Source: Streptomyces sp. B1I3
GTDB taxonomy: Bacteria; Actinomycetota; Actinomycetes; Streptomycetales; Streptomycetaceae
Length of the DNA stretch: 64,000 nucleotides
Reading direction: 5' to 3'
Assembly (NCBI RefSeq): GCF_030816615.1
Contig: NZ_JAUSYD010000001.1
Coordinates: 3,534,001 to 3,598,000 of the forward strand
Shown: positions 16,761 to 25,781 of the stretch, piece after piece
How the letters are laid out: the number at the start of each line of letters is the position of its first letter
Position numbering within the stretch: the first letter of the stretch is position 1
The notes under the pieces: generated by a model
What the model was told of the DNA's origin: nothing
Seen by the model: only the letters and a program-made list of their open reading frames with translations
Databases searched by the model: none
Program-made: the position numbers and the translations under genes

Positions 16761-16997
16761 GTGAGTACTACTCCTTCCGGCGCAGGCGACCGGCTCGTTC
16801 AGGTCGGCGCGATCGTCTTCTTCATCGGCGCACTCGCCACCATGGTCACCGTGGCCCCACTGTTCCTGGGCACCGATCCGTTCCCGTCCGTCGCTTATGC
16901 GGTGTGCATGCTGATGGGACTGGGCTTCCTGATCGCCGCGGCGGGGGTGGTGCGCTCGGTGTGGAAGAACTCCCCGAAGCGCGCCGCCACGCGCTAG
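16761..16997 (+). CDS. Small two-pass membrane protein
   Basis: A 78-residue protein with two hydrophobic segments (VGAIVFFIGALATMVTVAPLF and YAVCMLMGLGFLIAAAGVV) and a basic C-terminal tail (WKNSPKRAATR), predicted to sit in the cytoplasmic membrane. No known domain. The GTG start is preceded by TACCCT and six bases, in keeping with leaderless expression. Its TAG stop at 16995-16997 overlaps the stop codon of the convergent HAD gene, so neither gene has space for a separate terminator. Function unknown. Confidence 0.65.
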   Translation: MSTTPSGAGDRLVQVGAIVFFIGALATMVTVAPLFLGTDPFPSVAYAVCMLMGLGFLIAAAGVVRSVWKNSPKRAATR

Positions 16998-17626
16998 AGG
17001 CCCGTTCGGCGCTGCGCGGCGAAGGTACGCAGCCAGGCCGGGAACTCCGTGAGATCTGGCAGGATCACGTCGGCACCCGCCGCCCGCAGTTCCGCCGCGT
17101 CGCAGGGGCCCGTCGGGACGCCGACCGACAGGGCGTTCGCGGCGCGTGCCCCACGGACGTCCCCGGTGTGGTCACCGACGTATATCCGCGCGCCGTGCTC
17201 CAGCAGCGCCTCTGCCTTGGCCTCGGCCCAGAGCCCGCCGATCAGCACGTCCGGCGTGATGCCCAGGTGGGCGAGGTGGAGCTTGGCGTTCGGCTCGTAC
17301 TTCGCCGTGACGACGAGTGCCCGGCCGCCCAGCTCCTGCACCGCCTCCACGGCTTCCCGGGCGCCGGGCAGAGCGGTCGTCGGCGTGATCGCCGTGTCCG
17401 GGTAGAGCGCGCGGTACCGGTCGGCGACCTCGGCGACCTCGTCGGCCGGGAACCAGTTGGCCAACTCCTCCTCGAGCGGCGGGCCGAGCCGGCTCACGAC
17501 CAGGTCGGTGTCGATGGGCGCTCCGGTCTCGGCCGCCAGGACGAGGTAGGCGGCCTTGATGCCCGGCCGGGAGTCGATGAGCGTCATGTCGAGGTCGAAA
17601 CCGACCGTCGGGGCAGCTGAGTCCAT
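16994..17626 (-). CDS. HAD-family phosphatase (PGP-like)
   Basis: A 210-residue haloacid-dehalogenase phosphatase. Motif I is DLDMTLID (nucleophile Asp11, acid Asp13); a helical cap follows; motif II is VVTAK; the motif III Lys lies in EAKAEALL; and motif IV is VGDHTGDVRGA. This order is typical of subfamily IA enzymes such as phosphoglycolate phosphatase. The Met in DLDM, where Gly is usual, is common in this actinobacterial branch. Substrate unknown. It starts with ATG at 17626, with CACAAT six bases upstream, and diverges from the siderophore transporter operon. Confidence 0.8.
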   Translation of the reverse strand: MDSAAPTVGFDLDMTLIDSRPGIKAAYLVLAAETGAPIDTDLVVSRLGPPLEEELANWFPADEVAEVADRYRALYPDTAITPTTALPGAREAVEAVQELGGRALVVTAKYEPNAKLHLAHLGITPDVLIGGLWAEAKAEALLEHGARIYVGDHTGDVRGARAANALSVGVPTGPCDAAELRAAGADVILPDLTEFPAWLRTFAAQRRTGL

Positions 17627-17695
17627 GCCGCCATTGTGCCGAGGGGGCCGGGCGGGGTGAGAGGCGCCCGCCCGGGGTGGCGGACACGTCGCCGC

Positions 17696-17715
17696 TTAGG
17701 CTTAGCCAAGCCTTA
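17696..17715. promoter_or_regulatory. Iron box (DmdR/DtxR-type operator)
   Basis: TTAGGCTTAGCCAAGCCTTA contains the perfect inverted repeat AGGCTT-AGCC-AAGCCT and resembles the DtxR/DmdR iron box (TTAGGTTAGGCTAACCTAA-type). It lies about 50 bases upstream of the siderophore permease start. Iron-dependent repression of the operon is inferred from site and cargo. Confidence 0.75.
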
Positions 17716-17766
17716 CCTCGCTCCACCCAGCTCCCCGCCCGCCTGCCTGCCACCCGATTGGTACCG

Positions 17767-18774
17767 ATGGCCGCCGCACCCCGCCTGTCCGGACGCGCTC
17801 CCGCCACGGCCATGGCCGTCGTCGCGCTGCTGGTGGCCGTACTGCTCAGCCTGGCCGTGGGGGCCCGGTCCATCGCACCCGCCGCAGTCTTCGACGCCCT
17901 GCTGCACGGCGGCCACTCCGACGCCGCCGAGGTGATCCGGCAGATGCGGGTTCCGCGCACCCTGATCGGCCTCATGGTCGGCGCGGCACTGGCCGTCGCG
18001 GGTACGGCGCTGCAGGGCATCACGCGCAACCCCATCGCCGACCCGGGCATCCTCGGCATCAGCCAGGGCGCCTCGGTGGCCGTCGTGCTGGCCATCGCGT
18101 ACGCCGGAGTCCACACGCTCTCCGGGTACGTGTGGTTCGCGTTCGCGGGGGCCGCCGTGGCGTCCGTCGCCGTCTACACCGTCGCCGCCCGGGGACGCGG
18201 TGGCGCCACGCCCGTGAAACTCGCACTGGGCGGTGCGGCGGTCAACGCGCTGCTGGTGTCGGTGACGATGGCCGTACTCACCACCAAGGCGTCGGCGCTC
18301 GACGAGTTCCGTTTCTGGCAGGTGGGCTCGGTCGCCGGCCGGGAGGCCCAGGTCGCCCAGCAGATCTGGCCGTTCCTGCTGGCCGGACTCGTGCTCGTGC
18401 TGTCGGTGGCGCGCGGGTTGGACGCGCTGGCCCTGGGCGAGGACGTGGCGAAGGGCCTCGGGCGGAACGTGGCGACCGTGCGCGTCGTGGGCGGCATCGG
18501 TGCCACGGTGCTCACCGGCGCCGGGGTGGCGGCGGCGGGGCCCATCGCGTTCGTCGGCCTCGCGGTCCCCCACATCGCCCGTGCGATCGTGGGCGGCGAC
18601 CACCGCTGGGTGCTGCCGATGGCGGCCCTGGTCGGCCCCGTGATGCTTCTCCTCTCCGACGTCGTCGGCCGGGTCGTCCTTCCGCCGGGTGAGGTCCCGG
18701 CAGGCGTGATGACGGCACTGATCGGTGTGCCGTTCCTGGTCACCCTCGTACGCCGGAAGGCGGTGCCCGCATGA
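17767..18774 (+). CDS. FecCD-family siderophore ABC permease, subunit 1
   Basis: A 335-residue integral membrane protein of the FecCD/BtuC type, about nine to ten helices. The segment [37 protein letters not shown] is the conserved family core (shown here only as the landmarks RVPRTL, GTALQ and NPIADP), and [15 protein letters not shown] precedes the ATPase-coupling loop. It forms half of the channel for ferric-siderophore import. I start at ATG 17767 because a longer frame from 17677 would run through the iron box. It is the first gene of a four-gene operon; the next start overlaps its stop (ATGA). Confidence 0.87.
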   Translation: MAAAPRLSGRAPATAMAVVALLVAVLLSLAVGARSIAPAAVFDALLHGGHSDAAEVIRQMRVPRTLIGLMVGAALAVAGTALQGITRNPIADPGILGISQGASVAVVLAIAYAGVHTLSGYVWFAFAGAAVASVAVYTVAARGRGGATPVKLALGGAAVNALLVSVTMAVLTTKASALDEFRFWQVGSVAGREAQVAQQIWPFLLAGLVLVLSVARGLDALALGEDVAKGLGRNVATVRVVGGIGATVLTGAGVAAAGPIAFVGLAVPHIARAIVGGDHRWVLPMAALVGPVMLLLSDVVGRVVLPPGEVPAGVMTALIGVPFLVTLVRRKAVPA

Positions 18775-19865
18775 GCGCGGACACGGCGGTGCCCGCCCGG
18801 ACGGGGCGGACGCCGGTGCGGCCGGCCGGCTACGGCGTCGTACGGATCGGCAAGCGGGCGGGCTTCCTGTTCCACCGGCGGGGCGGGCTCGTCGCGGTCG
18901 TCCTCGCCGTTCTGCTGGCGGCCGTCTGTGTCGCCTACCTCTGCGTCGGCGAGAGCTTCGTCGCACCGGCCGAGGTCGTGAAGGTGGTGCTCGGGCGGCC
19001 GTCGCCGGACGAACTGGTCGTGGGCACCCTGCGGTTGCCCCGCCTCGTCGTCGGGCTGCTCGTCGGCGCCGCGTTCGGTGTCGCCGGGGCGCTGATCCAG
19101 ACGGTCGCCCGCAACCCGCTCGCCAGCCCCGACATCATCGGCATCAGCCAGGGAGCGAGCGCGCTCACGGTCGGCGCGATGACCTTCGGGGTCACCTCGT
19201 ACAGCGTCCTGCCCTACCTCTCCGTCATCGGCGGAGTCGCCGCGGCCGCGCTCGTCCACGTCTTCGCCTGGCGCGGCGGGCTGCACGCGACCCGGTTCGT
19301 CCTCATCGGCATCGGCATCGCGATCGCCCTGCGGTCGGTGACGACCCTGTTCCTGACCGAGGGCGACCACATGGTCGCCCAGCAGGCCCAGATCTGGATG
19401 ACGGGTTCGCTCAACGGACGCGGCTGGAACGAGGCAGCCCCGATCGGCTGGGCCCTGCTCGTCCTGCTGCCCGCCGTGCTCTGGGCCGCCCGGGCGCAGC
19501 GCACGGTATCGATGGACGACGACACGGCGACCGCGCTCGGCGTACGGCTGGACCGCGTCCGGCTGGGGCTGGTGGCCGTCGGTGTGGTCCTGGCGTCGGT
19601 GGCGACGGGCACGGCCGGGCCGGTCGACTTCGTGGCGCTCCTGGCCCCGCAGATCGCCCGCCGGACGACGCGTACGGCGCAGATCCCACTGCTGTCCTCC
19701 GCCCTGCTCGGGGCGGTCGTCGTGGTCTTCGGCGATCTCCTCGCCCGCAGGCTCTTCTCGCCCACCGAACTGCCCGTGGGCGTCCTGACGGCGGCGGTCG
19801 GCGCCCCGTACCTGATCTGGCTGATCATCCGCGGTCACCGTGGCCGCACGGGAGGCAACGCATGA
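18771..19865 (+). CDS. FecCD-family siderophore ABC permease, subunit 2
   Basis: A 364-residue paralogue of the preceding permease, with a longer basic N-terminus and the same landmarks: [38 protein letters not shown], and [16 protein letters not shown] near the C-terminus. It would pair with the upstream subunit as a heterodimeric membrane channel. ATG overlaps the previous stop and its own stop overlaps the next start (ATGA), so all three are translationally coupled. Confidence 0.87.
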   Translation: MSADTAVPARTGRTPVRPAGYGVVRIGKRAGFLFHRRGGLVAVVLAVLLAAVCVAYLCVGESFVAPAEVVKVVLGRPSPDELVVGTLRLPRLVVGLLVGAAFGVAGALIQTVARNPLASPDIIGISQGASALTVGAMTFGVTSYSVLPYLSVIGGVAAAALVHVFAWRGGLHATRFVLIGIGIAIALRSVTTLFLTEGDHMVAQQAQIWMTGSLNGRGWNEAAPIGWALLVLLPAVLWAARAQRTVSMDDDTATALGVRLDRVRLGLVAVGVVLASVATGTAGPVDFVALLAPQIARRTTRTAQIPLLSSALLGAVVVVFGDLLARRLFSPTELPVGVLTAAVGAPYLIWLIIRGHRGRTGGNA

Positions 19866-20749
19866 GCACGACCGGCCCCGGTTCCCTTTCGGTTCCCGCT
19901 TCCGCCTCCGACGCCGTGACGAGCCGGCTCAGGGCGCGCGGGCTGACCCTCGCCTACGACGGCCGCACCGTCGTGCACGGGCTGGACCTGGCCGTGCCCG
20001 ACGGGCAGGTGACGGTCATCGTCGGCCCGAACGCCTGCGGCAAGTCGACCACCCTGCGGGCGCTCGGCCGGCTGCTGAAGCCCGCCGGCGGGTCGGTGCT
20101 CCTGGACGGTACGGAGCTCTCCCGCATACCCACCCGAAAGATCGCCCAGTCGGTGGGGCTGCTCCCGCAGACGCCCGTGGCACCCGAGGCGATCACCGTC
20201 TCCGACCTCGTCGCCCGTGGGCGCCAGCCGCACCAGCACTGGTGGCAGCAGTGGTCGGAGGCGGACGAGCGCGCGGTGACGGACGCCATGGAGCGCACGG
20301 ACATCACCGCGCTCGGCGACCGGCCGGTGGACGAGCTGTCCGGCGGCCAGCGCCAGCGCGTGTGGATCGCGATGGCGCTCGCGCAGGAGACGGACCTGCT
20401 GCTGCTCGACGAACCGACGACGTACCTCGACATCGCGCACCAGGTGGAGGTCCTGGACCTGGTGCGCCGGCTCGCCGCCCCGGCGGCGGACGGCAGGCGC
20501 GGGCGGACCGTCGTCACGGTGCTCCACGACCTCAACCAGGCCGCCCGGTACGCCGACCACCTCGTCGCCATGAAGGCGGGCCGGATCGTCGCCGAGGGCC
20601 GCCCCGGGGACGTCGTCACCGCCGAGCTCGTACGCGAGGTCTTCGGCCTGGACGCGGTGATCGTCCCGGACCCGGTCACGGGTTCGCCGCTCGTCGTGCC
20701 CGGCGCACCCTGGTCCCCCTCTCTGCCCACTTCCGGAAAGGCACACTGA
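19862..20749 (+). CDS. Siderophore ABC transporter ATPase (FecE-like)
   Basis: A 295-residue ABC ATPase. Walker A is GPNACGKST (residues 55-63), the Q-loop is LLPQTP, the signature is LSGGQRQR (159-166), Walker B is [12 protein letters not shown], and the switch His is in VLHDLNQA. The TTYLDIAHQ segment is typical of iron-siderophore importers. It powers the two FecCD permeases from the cytoplasmic side. It lies in the operon with overlapping start and stop codons, and the binding protein follows one base after its stop. Confidence 0.9.
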   Translation: MSTTGPGSLSVPASASDAVTSRLRARGLTLAYDGRTVVHGLDLAVPDGQVTVIVGPNACGKSTTLRALGRLLKPAGGSVLLDGTELSRIPTRKIAQSVGLLPQTPVAPEAITVSDLVARGRQPHQHWWQQWSEADERAVTDAMERTDITALGDRPVDELSGGQRQRVWIAMALAQETDLLLLDEPTTYLDIAHQVEVLDLVRRLAAPAADGRRGRTVVTVLHDLNQAARYADHLVAMKAGRIVAEGRPGDVVTAELVREVFGLDAVIVPDPVTGSPLVVPGAPWSPSLPTSGKAH

Positions 20750-20750
20750 C

Positions 20751-21728
20751 ATGCTCCCCTCGCCCCGCCCGCTCGTCGCCGGCTCGCTCGCCGTGACGGC
20801 CGCCCTGGCCCTCGCCGCCTGCGGCTCGTCCGGCACGGACTCCGACGCGACCTCCGGCAACGGCACCGCCTCCCCCGCGACGCACACCGTCGCCACCGCG
20901 ATGGGCAACGTCAAGGTGCCCGTGGCGCCGAAGCGGGTCGTCGTCCTGGACACCGCCGAGCTGGACTCCGCGCTCACCCTCGGCGTGAAGCCGGTCGGCG
21001 CCACGCACGCGGACGTCGAGTCGGGCTTCCTCAGCTACCTGCCCGAGGACGAGGTGGCGGGCATCAAGGACGTCGGCGCCATGATGACGCCGAACCTGGA
21101 GTCCATCGCCGCACTGAAGCCCGACCTGATCCTGACCAGCAAGATCCGGCACGCCGATAAGTACGACGAGCTGAAGAAGATCGCACCGACGGTGATGACG
21201 GAGAACACCGGCTACACCTGGAAGGAGAACTTCCAGACCCACGCCAACGCGCTCGGCAAGGTGCCGGAGGCCGAGAAGGTCATCGCCGACTACACCGCGC
21301 ACGTCGGAAAGGTCACCGAGGCGCTCGGCGGGAAGGAGAAGGCGGCGGCCACCGAGGTCAACATGGTGCGCTTCGTCGAGGGCGCCGACATCCGCGTCTA
21401 CGGCAGGCAGAACTACATCGCGACGATCCTCGCCGACGTCGGCCTCGGCCGGCCCGCGATCGTGGACAAGGCCAAGGACGGCTTCTCCTACGACGTCAGC
21501 CCGGAGAAGATCGACCTCGCGGACGCGGACGTCGTCTTCCACTCGACGTACGGCGACGCGAAGAAGTCCAAGGAGGCGCAGACCGTCGGCAGCGGGCTGT
21601 GGAAGAACATGGCTGCCGTGAAGAACGGCAACGTCTTCCCGGTCGAGGACCAGCTGTGGATCCAGGGCATCGGCTACACGGCGGCGAACAGGATCCTGGA
21701 CGAACTCCAGGCCGACCTGACGAAGTGA
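20751..21728 (+). CDS. Iron-siderophore-binding lipoprotein
   Basis: A 325-residue lipoprotein with a lipobox LAAC at residue 24, followed by a Ser/Gly/Thr linker and a class III (FecB/FhuD-type) binding fold. The conserved openings VPVAPKRVVVLDTAELDSALTLG and LESIAALKPDLILTS are visible. It captures ferric siderophore outside the membrane and feeds the upstream permease-ATPase. Similar proteins accept ferrioxamine-type or citrate-type chelates; the exact ligand cannot be read. No siderophore biosynthesis genes are in the window. A very strong hairpin follows. Confidence 0.88.
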   Translation: MLPSPRPLVAGSLAVTAALALAACGSSGTDSDATSGNGTASPATHTVATAMGNVKVPVAPKRVVVLDTAELDSALTLGVKPVGATHADVESGFLSYLPEDEVAGIKDVGAMMTPNLESIAALKPDLILTSKIRHADKYDELKKIAPTVMTENTGYTWKENFQTHANALGKVPEAEKVIADYTAHVGKVTEALGGKEKAAATEVNMVRFVEGADIRVYGRQNYIATILADVGLGRPAIVDKAKDGFSYDVSPEKIDLADADVVFHSTYGDAKKSKEAQTVGSGLWKNMAAVKNGNVFPVEDQLWIQGIGYTAANRILDELQADLTK

Positions 21729-21754
21729 CCCGGACCCGGCGAGCGGGTCCCGGG

Positions 21755-21790
21755 CCCCGCCGCGCACCGGGGCCCCGGTGCGCGGCGGGG
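21755..21790 (+). terminator. 36-bp perfect palindrome, operon terminator
   Basis: Two 18-base arms (21755-21772 and 21773-21790) are perfectly complementary with no spacer, following the siderophore operon. A second imperfect hairpin (21730-21753) precedes it. Confidence 0.75.
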
Positions 21791-21932
21791 TGCGCCTGAC
21801 CGGCGCATGGTCCGGAGCCGCCCGGTGGCGCCCGGCCCGCCGACGACGCGGAGCCGGCCCGACGCACCGGACCGGCGACCGCACCCGGCCGGCGGATCGC
21901 AGCGGGCCGCCCGTGGCGCCGGGGCCGGCGAG

Positions 21933-23138
21933 TCAGCGACCGAGCCGCCGCGAACGCCACACCAGGTACAGCGCGGACGCCACCGCCGCCGTACGGACGA
22001 CCACCGGCCACACGTCGGCGATGGCGTCCCCCATGGCGCCCTCCGCGATCGGGGCGCCCCAGCGCCCTTCCATGCGGCCCCAGAGCCAGACGAAGGCCCC
22101 GGCCACCACCAGGCCCGGCAGGCCCATCGCGACCCACTTCGCCTCCGCCCGCGAGAACCTGCGCGAGCTGTACGCGAGCAGCCAGCCGCCCGCGAGCGCC
22201 AGCCACGAACCCAGGACGGCACCAACCACCAGCAGCGCCGCCGCGAGAAGCAGCAACGGGTGCGCGAACCGGGGGCCGGTGGCCTCCTCGACCGCGACGG
22301 CGGCGGGTGTCCGGCGGCGCGGTCGCAGCCGCAGCCGCCTGCGCGGGGGCGTGACCGCCTCCTCCTCCCCGTCCCGTTCCTCCGCGGGTTCCTGCGGGTC
22401 CTCCTCGACCGGCCGGGGCGGCACCGGAGGCCGTAGCAGCTCCGGGCTGAGTCCGCCAACGAAGCCGGGCACCGCCGTGTCCAGCGCGCCCGGGCCCCCG
22501 CCGAAGGGTCCCGCCTCGGCCTGCCACCACTCGGGCCCGACACCGGCCTCGCCTTCCGCACCCAGCCCCGCCATGTGCGGAGCCGACGCGGACGGCCAGC
22601 CGGGCACCGGCTCCCCGTCGGGCACTCCCGGACCCGCGACCGGCACTCCCGGGCCCGCGTCGGGCACTCCCGGGCCCACGTCCGGCTCTTCCGGCCGCGG
22701 CTTCCGCGCCGCGGGGCGGGCGGACTCCCCCGCTGCCGGCCGTGCTTCCCGCTGTGCCGCCTCCGGCGACGGGCCGGGCCCCTCCGACGCGCCCTTGCGT
22801 GACGCGTCTTTGCGGAGCGCCCCCAGCCGTGGCCGGGGCATCTCGCGCACCTCGGCCGCACCGGTGTCCGTGCCCGCACGCGGCCGGGGCAGCGGAGCCG
22901 TGGCGTCGCCCTGCCCGGCCGCCGCCGCGACCAGTTCGTCCGGTGTGCCGAGCCGGCCGAGGATGCGCCGGACCACTGCGGGAGTGTCCGAACCGTCCGT
23001 CCCGCGCTGCCGCTCGATCTCGCCCCGCAGTGTCGAGACGAGTCTCATCCGGGCACCCGATGACAGCTGCTGTCGCTGCGCCAGGTCACCGACCCGGCTC
23101 AGATAGTCGTAGACAAGCTGGTCGCTCTCGATCCCCAC
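21933..23138 (-). CDS. Membrane protein with repetitive Pro/Gly linker
   Basis: A 401-residue protein in three parts. Residues 1-75 are a helical domain (DYLSRVGDLAQRQQL...RILGRLGTPDELV) resembling the short N-terminal domain seen in HAAS-type membrane proteins. Residues 80-270 are disordered and rich in Pro, Gly and Glu, with a repeated PDxGPGVP unit (four copies). The end holds four hydrophobic segments and a basic tail. GTG at 23138 has GAGGGAG about nine bases upstream. It diverges from the helicase-associated gene. Function unknown; an adaptor or regulator at the membrane is one guess from the layout. Confidence 0.65.
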   Translation of the reverse strand: MGIESDQLVYDYLSRVGDLAQRQQLSSGARMRLVSTLRGEIERQRGTDGSDTPAVVRRILGRLGTPDELVAAAAGQGDATAPLPRPRAGTDTGAAEVREMPRPRLGALRKDASRKGASEGPGPSPEAAQREARPAAGESARPAARKPRPEEPDVGPGVPDAGPGVPVAGPGVPDGEPVPGWPSASAPHMAGLGAEGEAGVGPEWWQAEAGPFGGGPGALDTAVPGFVGGLSPELLRPPVPPRPVEEDPQEPAEERDGEEEAVTPPRRRLRLRPRRRTPAAVAVEEATGPRFAHPLLLLAAALLVVGAVLGSWLALAGGWLLAYSSRRFSRAEAKWVAMGLPGLVVAGAFVWLWGRMEGRWGAPIAEGAMGDAIADVWPVVVRTAAVASALYLVWRSRRLGR

Positions 23139-23190
23139 GCGATCGTTCTCCCTCTACCCGCCCTTGCCCCGACGGTAGCGTTCCAGGGGC

Positions 23191-23196
23191 TACCGT
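23191..23196 (+). promoter_or_regulatory. -10 hexamer TACCGT, leaderless promoter
   Basis: TACCGT ends seven bases before the ATG at 23204, with no ribosome-binding site between. Confidence 0.45.
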
Positions 23197-23203
23197 GGGA
23201 CGG

Positions 23204-25669
23204 ATGGGGACGACCACACCACCGCGCACGCTCGCCGAAGCCCTGCGCGCCCGGGGAGACGAGGCGCTGGCGGGGCTGCTGCGTGCCCGCCCGGACCTGC
23301 TCAGTCCCGTGCCGAACGACATCACCCAGCTGGCGACACGGGCCGGTACACGGGCCTCCGTCGTCCGTGCGCTGGAGCATCTCGACCGGTTCGCGCTGCA
23401 GACCGCGGAGGCGCTGGCGGTGGCACCGGACCCGGCTCCGTACGCCACGCTGCTCTCGCTCCTCACCGGTGACGGCGCGGACGACGGCGACGGGCGGGGC
23501 GACGCCGGGGCGGCGATCACCGCGGCGCTGCCCGCCGCACTCGGCACCCTGCGCGAGCAGGCACTCGTCTGGGGCGAGGACGAGCGGCTGCACCTCGTGC
23601 GCACCGCCCGCGAACTGCTCGCCCCGTCCCCGCAGCACCCGTCCCCCACAGGTCTCGGCCCGACCGTCGCCGAGGCGACGGCCGGCATGTCGCCCGGCCG
23701 GCTCCAGGAGATCCTGGCCGCCGCCGGGCTGCCGGCCACCCACGACCCGGTCTCCGCCGTCGCCTCGCTGAGCGGTCTCTTCACGGACCGCTCCCGCATG
23801 GGCGCGTTGCTGGACACCGCCCCGGTCGAGGCGCTGTCCGTGCTCGACCGGCTGGTGTGGGGCCCGCCGTACGGGGAGGTCACGCCGAATCCGACCCCGC
23901 CCGTCCAATGGCTGCGCGACCGCGGGCTGTTGCTGCCCGTGTCGACGCGGACCGTGGTCCTGCCGCGCGAGGCGGCGCTGCACCTGCGGGCCGGCCGCGC
24001 CCACCGCGTGCCGGAGCCCGTGCCGCCGGCGCTCGTGGCGGCGGCCGAGCGCGATCCCCGGACTGTGGACAGAGCCGCGGCCGGTCAGGCCTTCACCGCA
24101 CTCTCCACCGTCGAGGAGCTGCTGAAGCTCTGGAACAACGGCGGTCCGGCGATCCTGCGTGCCGGCGGCCTGAGCGTGCGCGAGCTGAAGCGGGTCGCGA
24201 GCGCCCTCGACGTCTCGGAGCCGATCGCCGCCTTCTGGGTCGAACTCGCGTACGCCGCCGGGCTGCTGGCCCCCGACGGAGAGACCGACGAACGGTACGC
24301 GGCGACGCCCGCGTACGACCAGTGGCTCGACCTCCCCGCCCAGGACCGCTGGACCGACCTCGCCACCGCCTGGCTCGCCGCCACCCGTACCGCAGGCCTG
24401 ATCGGCGGCCAGGACGCCAAGGGGCGGGCCCTGTCCGCACTCGGCCCCGATCTGGACCGCTCGGCCGCACCCGAGGTGCGCCACCGGGTCCTGGCCCTGC
24501 TCGCCTCCCTCCCCCCGGGCACCGCGCCCGACCCGCAGACACTCCTGGCCAGGCTCCGCTGGGAACGGCCGCTGCGGGCGTCCGCGCCCGGCACGGCGCC
24601 GTCCTCCGGTGACACCTCCGACCTGCGTTCCCGGATCGCCCTGTGGACGGTCAACGAGGCGGAGCTCCTCGGCGTCACCGGCCGCGGGGCCCTCTCCTCC
24701 CAGGCCCGTGCCCTGCTCGACGGCGGCACGGCCGAGGCCGCCGCCCGCCTGGCGCCGCTCATCCCCGAACCGCTGGACCACGTACTGCTCCAGGCCGACC
24801 TGACGGCGGTCGCCCCTGGTCCGCTGGAACGCCCGCTCGCCGAGATGCTCTCGGTGCTCGCGGACATCGAGTCCAAGGGTGGCGCCACGGTCTACCGCTT
24901 CACCCCCGGCTCGGTCCGCCGCGCGCTGGACGCCGGCCAGGCCGCGGCCGACCTGCACGCCTTCCTGGCGACCCACAGCCGCACGCCGGTGCCGCAGCCG
25001 CTGAGTTATCTCATCGACGACGTGGCCCGCCGCCACGGCCACCTGCGGATCGGCGCCGCCTCCGCGTACGTGCGCTGCGACGACGAGGCCGTACTGAACG
25101 AGATCCTGGCCGACAAGCGCTCCGCCGCCCTGCGGCTGCGCCGCCTCGCGCCGACCGTGCTGGCCGCGCAGAGCGACCCGGGCGCGCTGCTCGAAGGGCT
25201 GCGTGAGATGGGGTACGCACCGGCCGCCGAATCCGCCGAGGGCGATGTCCTGATCGCCCGCGCCGGTGCCCGTCGGACCCCTCCCCGGGCGGCCCCCGTC
25301 CCCGTCCCCGAGGGCCCGCCGGTCCCGGATGCGACGCTGCTGTCCGCCGCGGTGCGCGCCATCAGGGCCGGTGACACGGCCGCACGGGCCGTCCACCCGG
25401 ACGCCCAGGACGCGGCGGCGGCCGGCGCACTCCCCCGTACGTCCTCCGCCGAGACCCTGGCAACGGTGCAGGCGGCCGCGATGACGGGGTCCGCGGTGTG
25501 GATCGGCTACGTCAACGCCGACGGCGCGGCCAGCCAGCGCGTGATCGCGCCGGTCAAGGTCGAGGGCGGCTTCGTCACCGGCTTCGACCACACGGCGGAC
25601 GAGGTCCGCACCTATCCGCTGCACCGCATCACGGGGGTCGCCGAACTGGCCGACGACCAGTCGGCCTGA
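23204..25669 (+). CDS. Helicase-associated (XPB-partner type) protein with C-terminal WYL-like domain
   Basis: An 821-residue protein annotated in actinomycetes as helicase C-terminal or helicase-associated domain protein. The body is a series of winged-helix-like segments (for example ITQLATRAGTRASVVRALEHL and LSVRELKRVASALDVSE) and no helicase motor motifs are visible. A region near residues 530-700 (RRALDAGQAAADLHAFLATHS, PQPLSYLIDDVARRHG) matches the helicase-associated XPB-partner domain. The last 70 residues (WIGYVNADG, then YPLHRITGVAEL) look like a WYL ligand-binding domain. An XPB helicase gene lies 1 kb downstream on the same strand, which suggests that the two proteins act together in DNA repair. 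Confidence 0.75.
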   Translation: MGTTTPPRTLAEALRARGDEALAGLLRARPDLLSPVPNDITQLATRAGTRASVVRALEHLDRFALQTAEALAVAPDPAPYATLLSLLTGDGADDGDGRGDAGAAITAALPAALGTLREQALVWGEDERLHLVRTARELLAPSPQHPSPTGLGPTVAEATAGMSPGRLQEILAAAGLPATHDPVSAVASLSGLFTDRSRMGALLDTAPVEALSVLDRLVWGPPYGEVTPNPTPPVQWLRDRGLLLPVSTRTVVLPREAALHLRAGRAHRVPEPVPPALVAAAERDPRTVDRAAAGQAFTALSTVEELLKLWNNGGPAILRAGGLSVRELKRVASALDVSEPIAAFWVELAYAAGLLAPDGETDERYAATPAYDQWLDLPAQDRWTDLATAWLAATRTAGLIGGQDAKGRALSALGPDLDRSAAPEVRHRVLALLASLPPGTAPDPQTLLARLRWERPLRASAPGTAPSSGDTSDLRSRIALWTVNEAELLGVTGRGALSSQARALLDGGTAEAAARLAPLIPEPLDHVLLQADLTAVAPGPLERPLAEMLSVLADIESKGGATVYRFTPGSVRRALDAGQAAADLHAFLATHSRTPVPQPLSYLIDDVARRHGHLRIGAASAYVRCDDEAVLNEILADKRSAALRLRRLAPTVLAAQSDPGALLEGLREMGYAPAAESAEGDVLIARAGARRTPPRAAPVPVPEGPPVPDATLLSAAVRAIRAGDTAARAVHPDAQDAAAAGALPRTSSAETLATVQAAAMTGSAVWIGYVNADGAASQRVIAPVKVEGGFVTGFDHTADEVRTYPLHRITGVAELADDQSA

Positions 25670-25781
25670 GGCGCGGGAAGGACACCGGAGGGCGGGCGCG
25701 GGTTCACGCCCGAGCGCCCCGCCTCACGCACGCGCTCCGCCCGCGGCCTCACACACGCGCTCCCGCCCCGCCGCCCGAGCC
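25670..25781. repeat. Short direct repeat between convergent genes
   Basis: CCTCACGCACGCGCTCC near 25722 recurs with one change near 25747 in the space between the helicase-associated gene and the uracil-DNA glycosylase gene. No convincing terminator is visible. Confidence 0.4.

Noticed and set aside
17677..17766. N-terminal extension of the first siderophore permease
   Set aside because: The iron box lies inside it, so it is promoter DNA rather than coding.
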